From positions 124,001 through 188,000 of the forward strand of contig NZ_FNUJ01000002.1 in the NCBI RefSeq assembly GCF_900107925.1: a DNA stretch of 64,000 bases, given 5' to 3'. Below the pieces are notes generated by a model, which saw nothing but the letters and a program-made list of their open reading frames with translations, searched no databases and had not been told where the DNA came from. Of this stretch, positions 52,673 through 61,489 are shown piece by piece. The position numbers and the translations under genes were made by a program. The stretch's first letter is position 1. Each line of letters starts with the position of its first letter. This stretch comes from Amycolatopsis pretoriensis. GTDB lineage: Bacteria; Actinomycetota; Actinomycetes; Mycobacteriales; Pseudonocardiaceae.

Positions 52673-54472
52673 TCAGGCCTCCTTCACGTTCGCGCGGCCG
52701 ACCGAGGTCGACTTCTTACGCTGCGAACCCAATTGCTGCACGGCGCCGAGGCCCAGGTTCCTCGGATTGGACAGGAACGACGACTTCGACGTGGACACCA
52801 TGGCCACCAGCGGGTGCGTCACCAGGTACACGACGACCAGGTCGAGCACCGTGGACATGCCGAGGGTGAACGCGAAGCCCTGGACGTCCCCGACCGCGAT
52901 GACGTACAGGATGGCCGCGGCCAGGAAGCTCACCGCGTCCGAGGCCAGGATGGTGCGCCGGGCGCGGACCCAGCCGCGTGGCACCGCGGACCGGAACGTC
53001 CGGCCCTCCCGGATCTCGTCTTTCAATCGCTCGAAGTAGATGACGAACGAGTCCGCCGTGATGCCGATGGCGATGATCAGGCCGGCGATGCCCGCGAGGT
53101 CCAGCGTGTAGCCGATCCAGCGGCCGAGCAGCACCAGCACCGCGAACACCAGCGCGCCGGACAGGGCCAGCGACAGGATGGTGAGCACGCCGAGCAGCCG
53201 GTAATAAAACAGGCAGTAGATGAAGACGACCAGCAGGCCGATGCCGCCGGCGATCAGGCCCGCCTGCAGCGAGGCGAAGCCGAGGGTCGCCGACACCGTG
53301 GTCGCGTCCGAGGACGAGAACGACAGCGGCAGCGAGCCGTACTTGAGGATGTCCGAGAGGTCCTTCGCCTCGGCCTGCGTGAACTTGCCGGTGATCTGGG
53401 TGTTGCCGTCGAGGATGGCGACCTGGATGTTCGGCGCGGACACGACCTGCGTGTCGAGCACGAAGGCGGCCTGCTGGTTGACGTTCTTCGACGTGAAGTC
53501 GGCCCAGATCTTGGTGCCCTCGCTCTTGAAACTGAGGTTCACCACCCACTGGCCGTTCTGCGTGTTGTAGGTCGAGTTCGCGTCGGCGATCTCGGTGCCC
53601 GGCAGGAACTCCGGCTCCAGCAGGTACTTGTACGTGTCGTGGTCACCGCAGGCGACCAGCGGCAGTTTCGGGTCGTCGTTGCCCTCGAGGGGGTCCTTGG
53701 CGTTCGGCGCGCAGGTGAGCGCCGCCATCGCCTTCGCGACGAGCTCCTGGTTCGGCTGGCCGTCGGCGCCGATCAGGTCCTTGTTCTGGCGGACCGCCTT
53801 CGCGGCCTGGATCTCCTGCGCGGTCTGCGCGTCCACCGAGCCGTCCGAGGGGGCCGGGGCCTGGCTCGACGCCGGCGGCGGCGTGGTGCTGCTGCTCGGC
53901 GGGGCCGGCGTGGTGCTCTGCTGCGGCGCGAGGGCGCCCGCGGCACCGCCACCACCGGCGGCCGGGCTCGACGGCGGCGCGCTCGACGAAGCGGCCGGCG
54001 GCGCGGAGCTGCTCGGCGCGCCCGAGGTCGGCGCACCGGAGGTCGGGGTGCCGGTGGCCGGCGGCGGGGTCGTCTGCGGCGGCACGACCGGCTGGGTCGC
54101 GTTCGCGACGACCTTCCGGAAACCGAGCTTCGCGGTCTTGCCCAGGTTCTTCGCCTGGTCGCCCTGCTCGCCGGGGACGGTGATGACGACGTTGTTGCCG
54201 TCGAGGAGGACCTCGGTGCCGCTGACGCCGATCCCGTTGACGCGGCGCTCGATGATCTGGCGCGCCTGGTTCAGGGATTCGCGGGTGGGCTGGCCGCCGT
54301 CGGGGGTGCGGGCGGTGAGCGTGACCCGGGTGCCGCCTTGCAGGTCGATGCCCAGCTTCGGGGTCGGCTTGTGGTTGCCGGTGAGGAACACCAGCGCGTA
54401 CAGCACGATCACGATCAGGGCGAAGAAGGCGAGATAGCGTCCCGGGCGGAGATGCCCGGCCGATGATGCCAC
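52673..54472 (-). CDS. secD: Protein-export membrane protein SecD
   Basis: 599 residues. Helix 1, the P1 head with GIDLQGGTRV, and helices 2-6 with LAGIAGLIIAIGITADSFVIYFE, containing the conserved Asp. Residues 128-205 are a Ser/Thr/Pro/Ala-rich, likely disordered insertion in P1, also seen in shorter form in other actinobacteria. SecDF uses the proton gradient to finish protein secretion. The start is GTG. Confidence 0.95.
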   Translation of the reverse strand: MASSAGHLRPGRYLAFFALIVIVLYALVFLTGNHKPTPKLGIDLQGGTRVTLTARTPDGGQPTRESLNQARQIIERRVNGIGVSGTEVLLDGNNVVITVPGEQGDQAKNLGKTAKLGFRKVVANATQPVVPPQTTPPPATGTPTSGAPTSGAPSSSAPPAASSSAPPSSPAAGGGGAAGALAPQQSTTPAPPSSSTTPPPASSQAPAPSDGSVDAQTAQEIQAAKAVRQNKDLIGADGQPNQELVAKAMAALTCAPNAKDPLEGNDDPKLPLVACGDHDTYKYLLEPEFLPGTEIADANSTYNTQNGQWVVNLSFKSEGTKIWADFTSKNVNQQAAFVLDTQVVSAPNIQVAILDGNTQITGKFTQAEAKDLSDILKYGSLPLSFSSSDATTVSATLGFASLQAGLIAGGIGLLVVFIYCLFYYRLLGVLTILSLALSGALVFAVLVLLGRWIGYTLDLAGIAGLIIAIGITADSFVIYFERLKDEIREGRTFRSAVPRGWVRARRTILASDAVSFLAAAILYVIAVGDVQGFAFTLGMSTVLDLVVVYLVTHPLVAMVSTSKSSFLSNPRNLGLGAVQQLGSQRKKSTSVGRANVKEA

Positions 54473-54586
54473 GGTGCTTCGGTCTCCTCGGACTGGGTTG
54501 CCCCAACTAAGCGGTGCCCGCCCGGAGGGTTACCGGGAGGGACTGTGTGCGATTCACTCCCGGGCACGGGTATGACGGCGGACACG

Positions 54587-54620
54587 CACGCAGCACCGAG
54601 ACACTACTCGGTGCTGCGTG
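54587..54620. repeat. Perfect 14-bp hairpin between yajC and secD
   Basis: CACGCAGCACCGAG, a 6-base loop ACACTA and CTCGGTGCTGCGTG form a perfect stem in the 219-bp gap. It has no T-tract on either strand. It could be an attenuator or an RNase processing site that sets the yajC:secDF ratio. No gene is seen in this gap. Confidence 0.65.
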
Positions 54621-54691
54621 AGCCCGGCGTGCGAGGCCACACCGACTTTCGTCGGGCGTTTCCGCGGCCCCGCCCAGGGTGCCGCGAGGGC

Positions 54692-55096
54692 CTACTTCTT
54701 GCCGTGCTCCAGCGGCGGGGCCACCTGAGCCGTGGTCTGCGGCTCGTCGGCCTTGATGCCGTCGGTCGACTCGATGATCGACTCCTCGGCGGGAGCCTCC
54801 GCCTCGTCCGCGGTGTCCTCGTCGGTCTCGACGACCGGCTCAACCTTCTCGCGGACCGCCAGCCGCAGCCAGGTGGTGACGACGCCGGGGGCGATCTCGA
54901 TGTCGATCGTGTTGTCACCGGAGGCGTCGGCGACGGTGCCGTAAAGACCGGAAGTGGTCATCACGCGGTCACCGGGGGCGATGCTGTTCTGCAGCTCCTG
55001 TTGCGCCGCCTGCTGCTTCTTCTGCTTGCGCGTGCTCATCACCAGCGGCACGGCGAGGACGAGCACGAGCAGCAGGGGCAGCAATAGCTGTTGCAT
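54692..55096 (-). CDS. yajC: Preprotein translocase subunit YajC
   Basis: 134 residues: one transmembrane helix at the very N-terminus, a small beta-domain (GDRVMTTSGLYGTV) and an acidic C-terminal tail. YajC joins SecDF. ATG at 55096, six bases after GGAG, is preferred over an upstream GTG. Confidence 0.93.
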   Translation of the reverse strand: MQQLLLPLLLVLVLAVPLVMSTRKQKKQQAAQQELQNSIAPGDRVMTTSGLYGTVADASGDNTIDIEIAPGVVTTWLRLAVREKVEPVVETDEDTADEAEAPAEESIIESTDGIKADEPQTTAQVAPPLEHGKK

Positions 55097-55215
55097 GATT
55101 CTCCGTTCGACGGACACCGGGCCCAGCCGAAATGTCCGGTTTTTGGGTATGTGCTCCTGTCAAGTGTGCCAGGTACCAGCGCGGACGCCGACACCCACCC
55201 GCCGGTTCCGGCCGC

Positions 55216-56283
55216 TCAGACTTGCTCGAACGGCGAGAGCCCGCCCGGGTCGGGGCGCCCCGGGTGGTCGGCGGGCGGCACCAGGCCGAGGTGCTCCCAG
55301 GCGGCCGCCGTGGCGACCCGGCCCCGCGGGGTGCGGGCGAGCATACCGGCGCGCACGAGGTAGGGCTCACACACCTCTTCCACGGTGGTCGCCTCCTCCC
55401 CCACGGCCACCGCCAGGGTCGAGATGCCGACCGGTCCGCCGCCGAACGACCTGGTCAGCGCGGTGAGCACGGCCCGGTCGAGGCGGTCGAGACCCAGCTC
55501 GTCGACGTCGTAGACGGCCAGCGCGGCGCGGGCGACCGCCAGGGTCACCTTGCCGTCGGCGCGGACCTCGGCGTAGTCGCGGACGCGGCGCAGCAGCCGG
55601 TTCGCGATCCGGGGCGTGCCGCGCGACCGGCCGGCGATCTCGGCGCAGCCGTCGCGGTCGATCGGGATGTCGAGGATCGTCGCCGCGCGGCGGACGACCA
55701 GCTCCAGCTCGGCGTCGGTGTAGAACTCCATCTGGCCGGTGAAGCCGAACCGGTCGCGCAGTGGCCCGGTCAGCGAACCCGACCGCGTGGTGGCCCCGAC
55801 CAGCGTGAACGGGGCGATTTCCAGGGGGATGCTGGTGGCGCCCGGGCCCTTGCCGACGACGACGTCGACCCGGAAGTCCTCCATCGCGAGGTAGAGCATC
55901 TCCTCGGCGGGGCGGGCGATCCGGTGGATCTCGTCGATGAACAGGACGTCGCCGGGTGCGAGGTTGGACAGCATCGCGGCGAGGTCGCCGGCCCGTTCCA
56001 GCGCGGGACCGGAGGTGATCCGGATGGCCGCGCCCAGCTCGGCGGCGACGATCATCGCCATCGACGTCTTGCCCAGGCCGGGCGGCCCGGAGAGCAGGAC
56101 GTGGTCGGGCGGCACGCCGCGGCGGCGGGCGCTCTCCAGCACCAGCTCCAGCTGCTCGCGCACGCGGGGCTGGCCGACGAACTCGTCGAGCTTGCGGGGC
56201 CGCAGCGTGCCCTCGACGGTCTCCTCGCCGGTCTGGGCCCACGCCGAGAGGGCTTCGTCTTCCTCCACGGCTTCATACTCCAC
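55216..56283 (-). CDS. ruvB: Holliday-junction helicase motor RuvB
   Basis: 355 residues. AAA+ ATPase with Walker [10 protein letters not shown] near 66-74, Walker [10 protein letters not shown], sensor 1 VGATTRSG and a C-terminal winged helix. It drives branch migration with RuvA. GTG start 8 bp after ruvA. Confidence 0.97.
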   Translation of the reverse strand: MEYEAVEEDEALSAWAQTGEETVEGTLRPRKLDEFVGQPRVREQLELVLESARRRGVPPDHVLLSGPPGLGKTSMAMIVAAELGAAIRITSGPALERAGDLAAMLSNLAPGDVLFIDEIHRIARPAEEMLYLAMEDFRVDVVVGKGPGATSIPLEIAPFTLVGATTRSGSLTGPLRDRFGFTGQMEFYTDAELELVVRRAATILDIPIDRDGCAEIAGRSRGTPRIANRLLRRVRDYAEVRADGKVTLAVARAALAVYDVDELGLDRLDRAVLTALTRSFGGGPVGISTLAVAVGEEATTVEEVCEPYLVRAGMLARTPRGRVATAAAWEHLGLVPPADHPGRPDPGGLSPFEQV

Positions 56284-56291
56284 GGCCGCGC

Positions 56292-56885
56292 CTACCGCTT
56301 CCGGCCGAGGGTGGTCAGCGCGGCGCGCAGCACGCTCGCCGTCGTGTGACCGTCGCCGTCGGCCAGGACCTTGTCGACCGCCTGCTCGGCCTGCTTGGCC
56401 GGGAACCCGAGGCCGGCCAGCGCTTCGACGACTTCCGCGCGCAGCGCGCCGGGCGCGGTGACCGCGGGCGCGTCGCCGGAGCCGAGCGCGGTGACCTTGT
56501 CGCGCAGTTCCAGGGTGAGCCGCTCGGCGCCCTTGCGGCCGATGCCCGGCACCGAGGTCAGCACGGTGATGTTGCCTTCGACCAGCGCGGCGCGCAGCTT
56601 GTCGGGGTCGAGCACGGCGAGGGTGGCCAGCGCCAGGCGCGGCCCGATCCCGGACACCGTCTGCAGCAGCCCGAACAGCTCGCGCGCGTCGGCGTCGGCG
56701 AAGCCGAACAGGGTCAGCGAGTCCTCGCGCACGACCAGCGCGGTGTGCAGCCGGGCTTCTTCGCCGCGGCGCAGGGTCGCCAGCGTCGCCGGGGTCGCCT
56801 GCACCGCGAAGCCGACCCCGCCGACCTCGACCACGACGTGGTCCAGGCCGACCGAAAGGACTTCTCCGCGTACCGACGAGATCAT
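56292..56885 (-). CDS. ruvA: Holliday-junction binding protein RuvA
   Basis: 197 residues. N-terminal OB domain ([10 protein letters not shown]), two helix-hairpin-helix motifs ([12 protein letters not shown] and [13 protein letters not shown]) and the RuvB-contacting C-terminal domain ([17 protein letters not shown]). Its ATG overlaps the ruvC stop (ATGA). Confidence 0.97.
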   Translation of the reverse strand: MISSVRGEVLSVGLDHVVVEVGGVGFAVQATPATLATLRRGEEARLHTALVVREDSLTLFGFADADARELFGLLQTVSGIGPRLALATLAVLDPDKLRAALVEGNITVLTSVPGIGRKGAERLTLELRDKVTALGSGDAPAVTAPGALRAEVVEALAGLGFPAKQAEQAVDKVLADGDGHTTASVLRAALTTLGRKR

Positions 56886-57466
56886 CGTGCTGCTCCAGGG
56901 TTCTTGGCTTGTTTCGCCGCCGCGGCGAGGCGGGCTTTGTGCGTGCGGGCCATTTCGGCCGCCCGGGCTTCGGCTTCGGCGAGCCGGGCGCGCATCGGCT
57001 CGCGCCAGAGGTGGCAGATGGCCAGGGCGAGGGCGTCCGCGGCGTCGGCGGGGTGCGGCGCGACCTCGAGGTTGAGCAGGCGCATCACCATGGCCGTGAC
57101 CTGGGCTTTGTCGGCCCGGCCGGAGCCGCTGACGGCGGCCTTGACCTCGCTCGGCGTGTGGAAGACGACCGGCAGGCCCCGCCGCGCGGCGGCCAGGGCG
57201 ACCACGCCGCCGGCCTGCGCGGTGCCCATCGCGGTCCGGACGTTGTGCTGGGCGAAGACGCGCTCGACGGCGACGGCCTGCGGCTTGTACCGGTCCATCC
57301 ACCGCTCGACCTCGTCGGAGATGCCGAGGAGGCGGTGGGCCAGGTCGGCGTCGGGCGGCGTCCGCACGACGTCGACGGCGACGCACCGGACGGCCCGGCC
57401 CTTGCCGCCGTCGACCACCCCCAGGCCGCACCTGGTCAGACCGGGGTCGACCCCGAGCACCCGCAC
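56882..57466 (-). CDS. ruvC: Holliday-junction resolvase RuvC
   Basis: 194 residues. Catalytic acidic residues: Asp7 in GVDPG, Glu in VERVFAQ near 69, and the Asp residues of [10 protein letters not shown] near 140. It cuts Holliday junctions symmetrically. GTG start; first gene of ruvC-ruvA-ruvB. Confidence 0.97.
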   Translation of the reverse strand: MRVLGVDPGLTRCGLGVVDGGKGRAVRCVAVDVVRTPPDADLAHRLLGISDEVERWMDRYKPQAVAVERVFAQHNVRTAMGTAQAGGVVALAAARRGLPVVFHTPSEVKAAVSGSGRADKAQVTAMVMRLLNLEVAPHPADAADALALAICHLWREPMRARLAEAEARAAEMARTHKARLAAAAKQAKNPGAAR

Positions 57467-57537
57467 CCGTTCTTCCTTCCCGCCGCGAACACCAGTTCGA
57501 GCAGGCTACTGGGCGCGCCTGCGGCAGGATGGGTGAC

Positions 57538-57978
57538 ATGCCGGAGCCGTCGGATTTCGTCACCCACCTGGGGCTCGAACCCCTGCCGGTCGAGGGCGGG
57601 CGGTGGGCGCGGAGCTGGCGCTCGGCCGCCGGGTCCGCGATCTACTACCTGCTCGTCGCGCCGGAGCGCTCGGCTCCGCACCGGCTGGACCGCACCGAGG
57701 TCTGGGTGCACCACGCGGGGGCGCCGGCCGCGATGCTGCTGCTGCACACCGGCGGTGCGGTCGAGCGGCCGGTGCTGGGCACCGACGTCGCCGCCGGGGA
57801 GCGGCCGCAGGTCGTCGTGCCGGCCGGGACGTGGCAGGCGGCTGTGACGACCGGCGAATGGAGCTTGCTGGGGACCGTCGTGGTGCCGCCGTACACCGAC
57901 GACTGCGTGGAGTTCTCCCCCGCCGCGGACCTGGCACTGCGGTACCCGGAAGCGGCCGCCGACCTGGAGAAGTTCTAG
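57538..57978 (+). CDS. Cupin_5 (DUF985) protein
   Basis: 146-residue cupin barrel. [20 protein letters not shown] near the end matches the DUF985 closing motif. The usual opening HPEGG is reduced to [11 protein letters not shown], and few His residues remain, so a metal site is doubtful. Divergent from ruvC. An ATG three codons earlier is equally possible. Confidence 0.7.
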   Translation: MPEPSDFVTHLGLEPLPVEGGRWARSWRSAAGSAIYYLLVAPERSAPHRLDRTEVWVHHAGAPAAMLLLHTGGAVERPVLGTDVAAGERPQVVVPAGTWQAAVTTGEWSLLGTVVVPPYTDDCVEFSPAADLALRYPEAAADLEKF

Positions 57979-58523
57979 GGACCGTCGACGCCGGGGGTCC
58001 AGCTTTCCGGGTCGCCGCTCTCGGTCAGCACCAGCTGCCACCGGGCGAAGCCCTCGGGCGCGTCCGGGTGCCACGGGAACTTGCCCTCCGGGGTCGCGAC
58101 GATCAGCTGCAGCGCCGGGAAGTCGCCGTCGGGGTAGATGAGGAAGGCCGTGCCGAAGTACTCGGGGTAGTGCCCCTTGTTGACGCGCTCGAGGACGACC
58201 GGGACTCCCTCGAAGAAGTCGTCGTAGCGCCGGCCGACCTCGAAGATCTCGCCGTTGGCCGCGCGGTCGACGTAGGCGTCGAGCAGCACCTGGCCCATCT
58301 GCTCGGGCAGCCCGACGACGACGGCCTCGGGGACGTGGTGCAGCGCCCACGCGCAGGCGGTGAAGCAGTAGCCGGCACCCTCGTCGTCCCCGGCGACCGT
58401 GATGACCGCGTTGCCGCGTTCCTTCGCCTGCGTCTCGATCCACTCGATGAGGCGCAGCTCTTCGGCGGAGAGTTCGGCGGTGATGTCGGCGGAGGCGGGG
58501 GTCGTCGAGGTCACGGCGCACAT
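57975..58523 (-). CDS. DUF4262 protein
   Basis: 182 residues; DUF4262 spans about 35-160 (YCFTACAWALHHVPEAVVVGLPEQMG, YPDGDFPALQLIVATPEGKFPW). The domain is common in Actinobacteria and has no known function. Its stop overlaps the convergent cupin stop. ATG at 58523 is used; a GTG at 58514 is possible. Confidence 0.7.
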   Translation of the reverse strand: MCAVTSTTPASADITAELSAEELRLIEWIETQAKERGNAVITVAGDDEGAGYCFTACAWALHHVPEAVVVGLPEQMGQVLLDAYVDRAANGEIFEVGRRYDDFFEGVPVVLERVNKGHYPEYFGTAFLIYPDGDFPALQLIVATPEGKFPWHPDAPEGFARWQLVLTESGDPESWTPGVDGP

Positions 58524-58549
58524 TCTGCCTGAGGATCCGGCGGGAACAC

Positions 58550-58584
58550 AGGGCCCGGGCCGGAAAGTTTCCGGCCCGGGCCCT
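58550..58584. terminator. Strong GC hairpin after yebC
   Basis: AGGGCCCGGGCCGG (58550-58563) pairs perfectly with CCGGCCCGGGCCCT (58571-58584) around AAAGTTT. It lies between the yebC stop and the DUF4262 start on the same strand, without a T-tract. Confidence 0.65.
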
Positions 58585-58609
58585 GAATCCTTGCGGGGCA
58601 AGGGAAAAC

Positions 58610-59365
58610 TCAGCCGACTTCGGCGAGCACCTCGTCCGAGACGTCGAAGTTCGCGTAGACGTTCTGGACGTCGTCGCAGTCTTCGAGGGCGTCGATCAGC
58701 TTGAAGACCTTCTTCGCGCCGTCGGCGTCCAGGGGGACGCTGACGGTCGGCAGGAACGTCAGTTCCGCCGACTCGTACTCGAAGCCGGCCTCCTGCAGGG
58801 CCTTGCGGACCGGCACCAGGTCGCCGCCTTCGGAGACGATTTCGAAGCTCTCGTCGAGGTCGTTGACCTCTTCGGCACCCGCGTCGAGGACCGCCATGAG
58901 GACGTCGTCCTCGGTGGCTTCGGCCTTGGGCATCAGCACGACGCCCTTGCGGTTGAACATGTAGGCGACCGAGCCCGGGTCGGCGAGGGAGCCGCCGTTG
59001 CGGGTGAGCGCGGTGCGGACCTCCATCGCGGCGCGGTTCTTGTTGTCGGTGAGGCACTCGATCAGCACCGCGACGCCGTTGGGGCCGTAGCCCTCGTAGG
59101 TGATGTTCTGCCAGTCGGCGCCGCCGGCCTCTTCACCGGCGCCACGCTTGCGGGCACGCTCGATGTTGTCCTGCGGGACCGAGTTCTTCTTGGCCTTCTG
59201 GATGGCGTCGTAGAGCGTCGGGTTGCCATCCGGGTCGCCACCACCGGTGCCCGTGCGGGCGGCCACCTCGATGTTCTTGATCAACCGCGCGAAGAGCTTG
59301 CCGCGCTTCGCGTCGAGGTTGGCCTTCTTGTGCTTCGTGGTGGCCCACTTGGAGTGGCCGCTCAT
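58610..59365 (-). CDS. yebC: YebC/TACO1-family regulator or translation factor
   Basis: 251 residues, the standard length. N-terminus [29 protein letters not shown] and FNRKG motifs define the family. Members have been described both as DNA-binding regulators and, more recently, as ribosome-associated factors that help polyproline translation. It lies next to ruvC and pdxT as in other actinobacteria. Confidence 0.95.
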   Translation of the reverse strand: MSGHSKWATTKHKKANLDAKRGKLFARLIKNIEVAARTGTGGGDPDGNPTLYDAIQKAKKNSVPQDNIERARKRGAGEEAGGADWQNITYEGYGPNGVAVLIECLTDNKNRAAMEVRTALTRNGGSLADPGSVAYMFNRKGVVLMPKAEATEDDVLMAVLDAGAEEVNDLDESFEIVSEGGDLVPVRKALQEAGFEYESAELTFLPTVSVPLDADGAKKVFKLIDALEDCDDVQNVYANFDVSDEVLAEVG

Positions 59366-59406
59366 CTCTCCTCCATCTGTTCCGTACCCCGGCCGGGCAC
59401 CGCGTC

Positions 59407-60024
59407 TCAGGCTGCCTTCCGCGCGAGGTCGACGAACAGCCGGTGCACCCGCACGTCGGGCGTCAGCTCCGGGTGGAACGCGGTCGCCAGCACCGCCCCC
59501 TGCCGGACCGCGACGATCCTAGCGGTGTCGTCGTCCACGCCGGGCACGCCGCTGACGGTGGCCAGCACCTCGACGCCGTCACCGGCCTTCTCGACCCAGG
59601 GAGCCCGGATGAAGACGGCGTGCACGTTCCCGTCGACCCCGGCGAAGCCGAGGTCGGCCTCGAAGGAGTCGACCTGCCTGCCGAAGGCGTTCCGCCGCAC
59701 GACGACGTCGAGCCCGCCGAGCTGCTGCTGGTCGGGCCGCCCGTCGAGGGTCTGCCGCGCCAGCAGGATCATCCCGGCGCACGAGCCGAAGGCGGGCATG
59801 CCCTCGGCGATCCGCGCTTTGAGCGGTTCGAGCAGCTCGAACGTCTCGAGCAGCTTCGACATGGTGGTCGACTCGCCACCGGGCAGCACCAGCCCGTCCA
59901 CTTCGGACAGTTCCCCGGCTCGCCGGACGGGCTTGGCGCGCGCACCGGCTTCTTCCAGCATGGCGACGTGCTCCCGCACGGCACCTTGCATGGCGAGCAC
60001 ACCGATGACCGGTTCCGACGACAC
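59407..60024 (-). CDS. pdxT: Pyridoxal 5'-phosphate synthase glutaminase subunit
   Basis: 205 residues. Class I amidotransferase: oxyanion GGEST near 48, nucleophile Cys in GSCAGM near 81, and His-x-Glu in FHPELT near 181. It supplies ammonia to PdxS, but pdxS is not in the window. GTG start with GGGAGG five bases upstream. Confidence 0.93.
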   Translation of the reverse strand: MSSEPVIGVLAMQGAVREHVAMLEEAGARAKPVRRAGELSEVDGLVLPGGESTTMSKLLETFELLEPLKARIAEGMPAFGSCAGMILLARQTLDGRPDQQQLGGLDVVVRRNAFGRQVDSFEADLGFAGVDGNVHAVFIRAPWVEKAGDGVEVLATVSGVPGVDDDTARIVAVRQGAVLATAFHPELTPDVRVHRLFVDLARKAA

Positions 60025-60132
60025 CCGACCTCCCGAAAGACCTTCCCACCAGCCTAGACGCCCTGTCACACCACCTGCGCGGCAGGTCAGCCCCGGTCCC
60101 CTGGCGTCATGAAAGGGTCGTTCACCGCGTCC
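60025..60132. other. Intergenic region 5' of pdxT
   Basis: Part of a 383-bp gene-free stretch (60025-60407). It opens with the pdxT ribosome-binding site; I see no gene or clear promoter in this first part. The rest is palindromes. Confidence 0.5.
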
Positions 60133-60161
60133 GACGGCATGAACGAGTCGTTCATGCCGTC
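60133..60161. repeat. Extragenic palindrome, 14-bp arms
   Basis: Arms GACGGCATGAACGA and TCGTTCATGCCGTC meet around a single G (60147). A diverged half-copy with a related GTCATGAAAGGGTCGTTCA core precedes it at about 60107. Confidence 0.75.
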
Positions 60162-60183
60162 CGGCGCCGCTCCCCGGCGAGCT

Positions 60184-60213
60184 CCCAATGTGGCTTTGGT
60201 TGCGTGAGACGCA
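60184..60213. repeat. Diverged copy of the adjacent palindrome
   Basis: Begins CCCAATGTGGCTTTGG and ends GAGACGCA, paralleling the left arm of the perfect palindrome that starts 30 bases later. It forms no full stem itself, so it looks like a partly decayed or incomplete unit. Confidence 0.55.
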
Positions 60214-60260
60214 CCCAATGTGGCCTTCGGTGCGTCTGACGCACCGAAGGCCACATTGGG
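60214..60260. repeat. 47-bp extragenic palindrome, 23-bp arms
   Basis: The arms 60214-60236 and 60238-60260 are perfectly complementary across 23 bases around one T. They begin CCCAATGTGGCC and end GGCCACATTGGG. A hairpin this long with a one-base centre would extrude as a cruciform or fold strongly in RNA. Confidence 0.85.
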
Positions 60261-60347
60261 GCGCTGGCGACCTGCCAACAGTCCCCTGGCAGGAGCCGGA
60301 GTCGCGGCCACCCGAGTGGAGGCACCTCGCCTAGCCCGAGTGCTGCC

Positions 60348-60388
60348 AATGTCGCATGCGCGGCGTCGGAGGTCCCGAATGCGACATT
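60348..60388. repeat. Third extragenic inverted repeat
   Basis: AATGTCGCAT (60348-60357) pairs with ATGCGACATT (60379-60388) across 21 bases. It shares the AATGT start with the 47-bp palindrome and closes just before the azlD stop. Confidence 0.6.
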
Positions 60389-60407
60389 CGCGACCTCCGG
60401 CGGCCGG

Positions 60408-60728
60408 TCAGGGCACCCCCGCCAACCTCAGCAACGCCGCCGTCGCCGCCGCGGCCAGCACCACCAGGACGAACGGGGCCTTCCGCCACGCCAGCACCCC
60501 CGCCACCAGCACCCCGGCCGGCCGGGCGAAGCCCGCGAACCCGTGCCCCTCCGTCAACGCGCTCACCGCCACCAGCGCCGCCAGCAGCACCACCGCGGCC
60601 AGCGCCATCAACCTCTCCGCCCGCGGCGACAGCTTCACGCGGCTGCGCAGCACCGGCCCGGCCAGCCGGAACGCGAACGTCCCCAGTGCCAGCACCGCCG
60701 TGCCGACCAGCAGTTCCACCCCGTCCAT
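60408..60728 (-). CDS. azlD: AzlD-family branched-chain amino-acid exporter subunit
   Basis: 106 residues with three to four hydrophobic helices and an internal TFAFRLAGPVL motif typical of AzlD. It works with AzlC to export branched-chain amino acids or analogues. ATG shares a base with the azlC stop (TGATG). Confidence 0.85.
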   Translation of the reverse strand: MDGVELLVGTAVLALGTFAFRLAGPVLRSRVKLSPRAERLMALAAVVLLAALVAVSALTEGHGFAGFARPAGVLVAGVLAWRKAPFVLVVLAAAATAALLRLAGVP

Positions 60729-61420
60729 CAGCTCGCCTCCTGCAGTTCCGGCTCCTTCGCCAACGCCCCCACGACGACGCCCGCCAGCGCGAGCAGCACC
60801 GGCAGCCCGGCCGGCAGGAACGGCGTGGCCGCCAGGGCGACCACCACGCCGACCAGGACCGGCAGCCGCGCCGCCCGGTCGCGCAGGGACGGCAGGACCA
60901 GGGCCAGCAGCACCGCCGGGAACGCCGCGTCCAGGCCGAACACGTCCGTGTCGCTGATCGCCGTCCCCGCGAACGCGCCCGCGACCACGCCGAGGTTCCA
61001 GCACACGAACAGGCCGGTCCCGCACGCCCAGTACGCCGCCCGGCGCCCGCCCGCCTCGCGCTGGGCCAGCGCGAACGCCACCGACTCGTCGATCATCAGG
61101 TGGCTGCCCGCCAGCCGCGCCGCCCACCGCTCGCCCAGGACGTCGCCGATCGCGAAGCCGAACGGCAGGTGCCGCGCGTTGGCCAGCAGTCCCGCCAGCA
61201 CCGCGGCGAACGGGTTGCCGCCCGCGGCCACGATCCCGATGAACATGAACTGCGACGCGCCGGCGAAGACCAGCAGCGACATCAGCATCGGCAGCCACAG
61301 CGGGAAGCCCGAGCTCACCGCGATGGCCCCGTAGGACACGCCCACGAGACAATCGGCCAAGCAGACCAGGCCGATGTCGCGGGCGAGGCCCCGATCGAGT
61401 GTTCGCCATATCGAACGCAT
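60728..61420 (-). CDS. azlC: AzlC-family branched-chain amino-acid exporter subunit
   Basis: 230 residues, about six helices; FAGASQFMFIGIVAAGG and NARHLPFGFAI are AzlC signatures. The ATG at 61420 is used; a GTG eight codons earlier lies inside an operator. Divergent from the XRE-cupin regulator across three GTTC/GAAC palindromes. Confidence 0.88.
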   Translation of the reverse strand: MRSIWRTLDRGLARDIGLVCLADCLVGVSYGAIAVSSGFPLWLPMLMSLLVFAGASQFMFIGIVAAGGNPFAAVLAGLLANARHLPFGFAIGDVLGERWAARLAGSHLMIDESVAFALAQREAGGRRAAYWACGTGLFVCWNLGVVAGAFAGTAISDTDVFGLDAAFPAVLLALVLPSLRDRAARLPVLVGVVVALAATPFLPAGLPVLLALAGVVVGALAKEPELQEAS

Positions 61421-61465
61421 GTGTTCTATGGTGAACACAGGCACCCGTGTTCGTCAAGGCGAACA
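61400..61465. promoter_or_regulatory. Three GTTC-N(6-8)-GAAC operators
   Basis: Site 1 GTTCG-CCATAT-CGAAC (61401-61416, in the azlC 5' end), site 2 GTGTTC-TATGGT-GAACAC (61421-61438) and site 3 TGTTCG-TCAAGG-CGAACA (61448-61465). Centres are 21 and 27 bp apart. They fill the gap between azlC and the divergent XRE-cupin gene, so they are the likely binding sites of that regulator. Confidence 0.65.
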
Positions 61466-61489
61466 GAACGACCGATGGAGCGAACAGCA

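Noticed and set aside
57570..57583. GGGGCTCGAACCCC, like a tRNA T-arm
   Set aside because: Lies inside the cupin gene; no acceptor, D-arm or anticodon arm in place.
60107..60388. CRISPR array
   Set aside because: The repeats are unlike each other, are palindromes with almost no spacer, and no cas gene is near.
60356..61489. Long upstream extension of the XRE-cupin gene
   Set aside because: It would cross azlCD in antisense and the operator region; the part before 61475 is a Pro/Arg-rich shadow.
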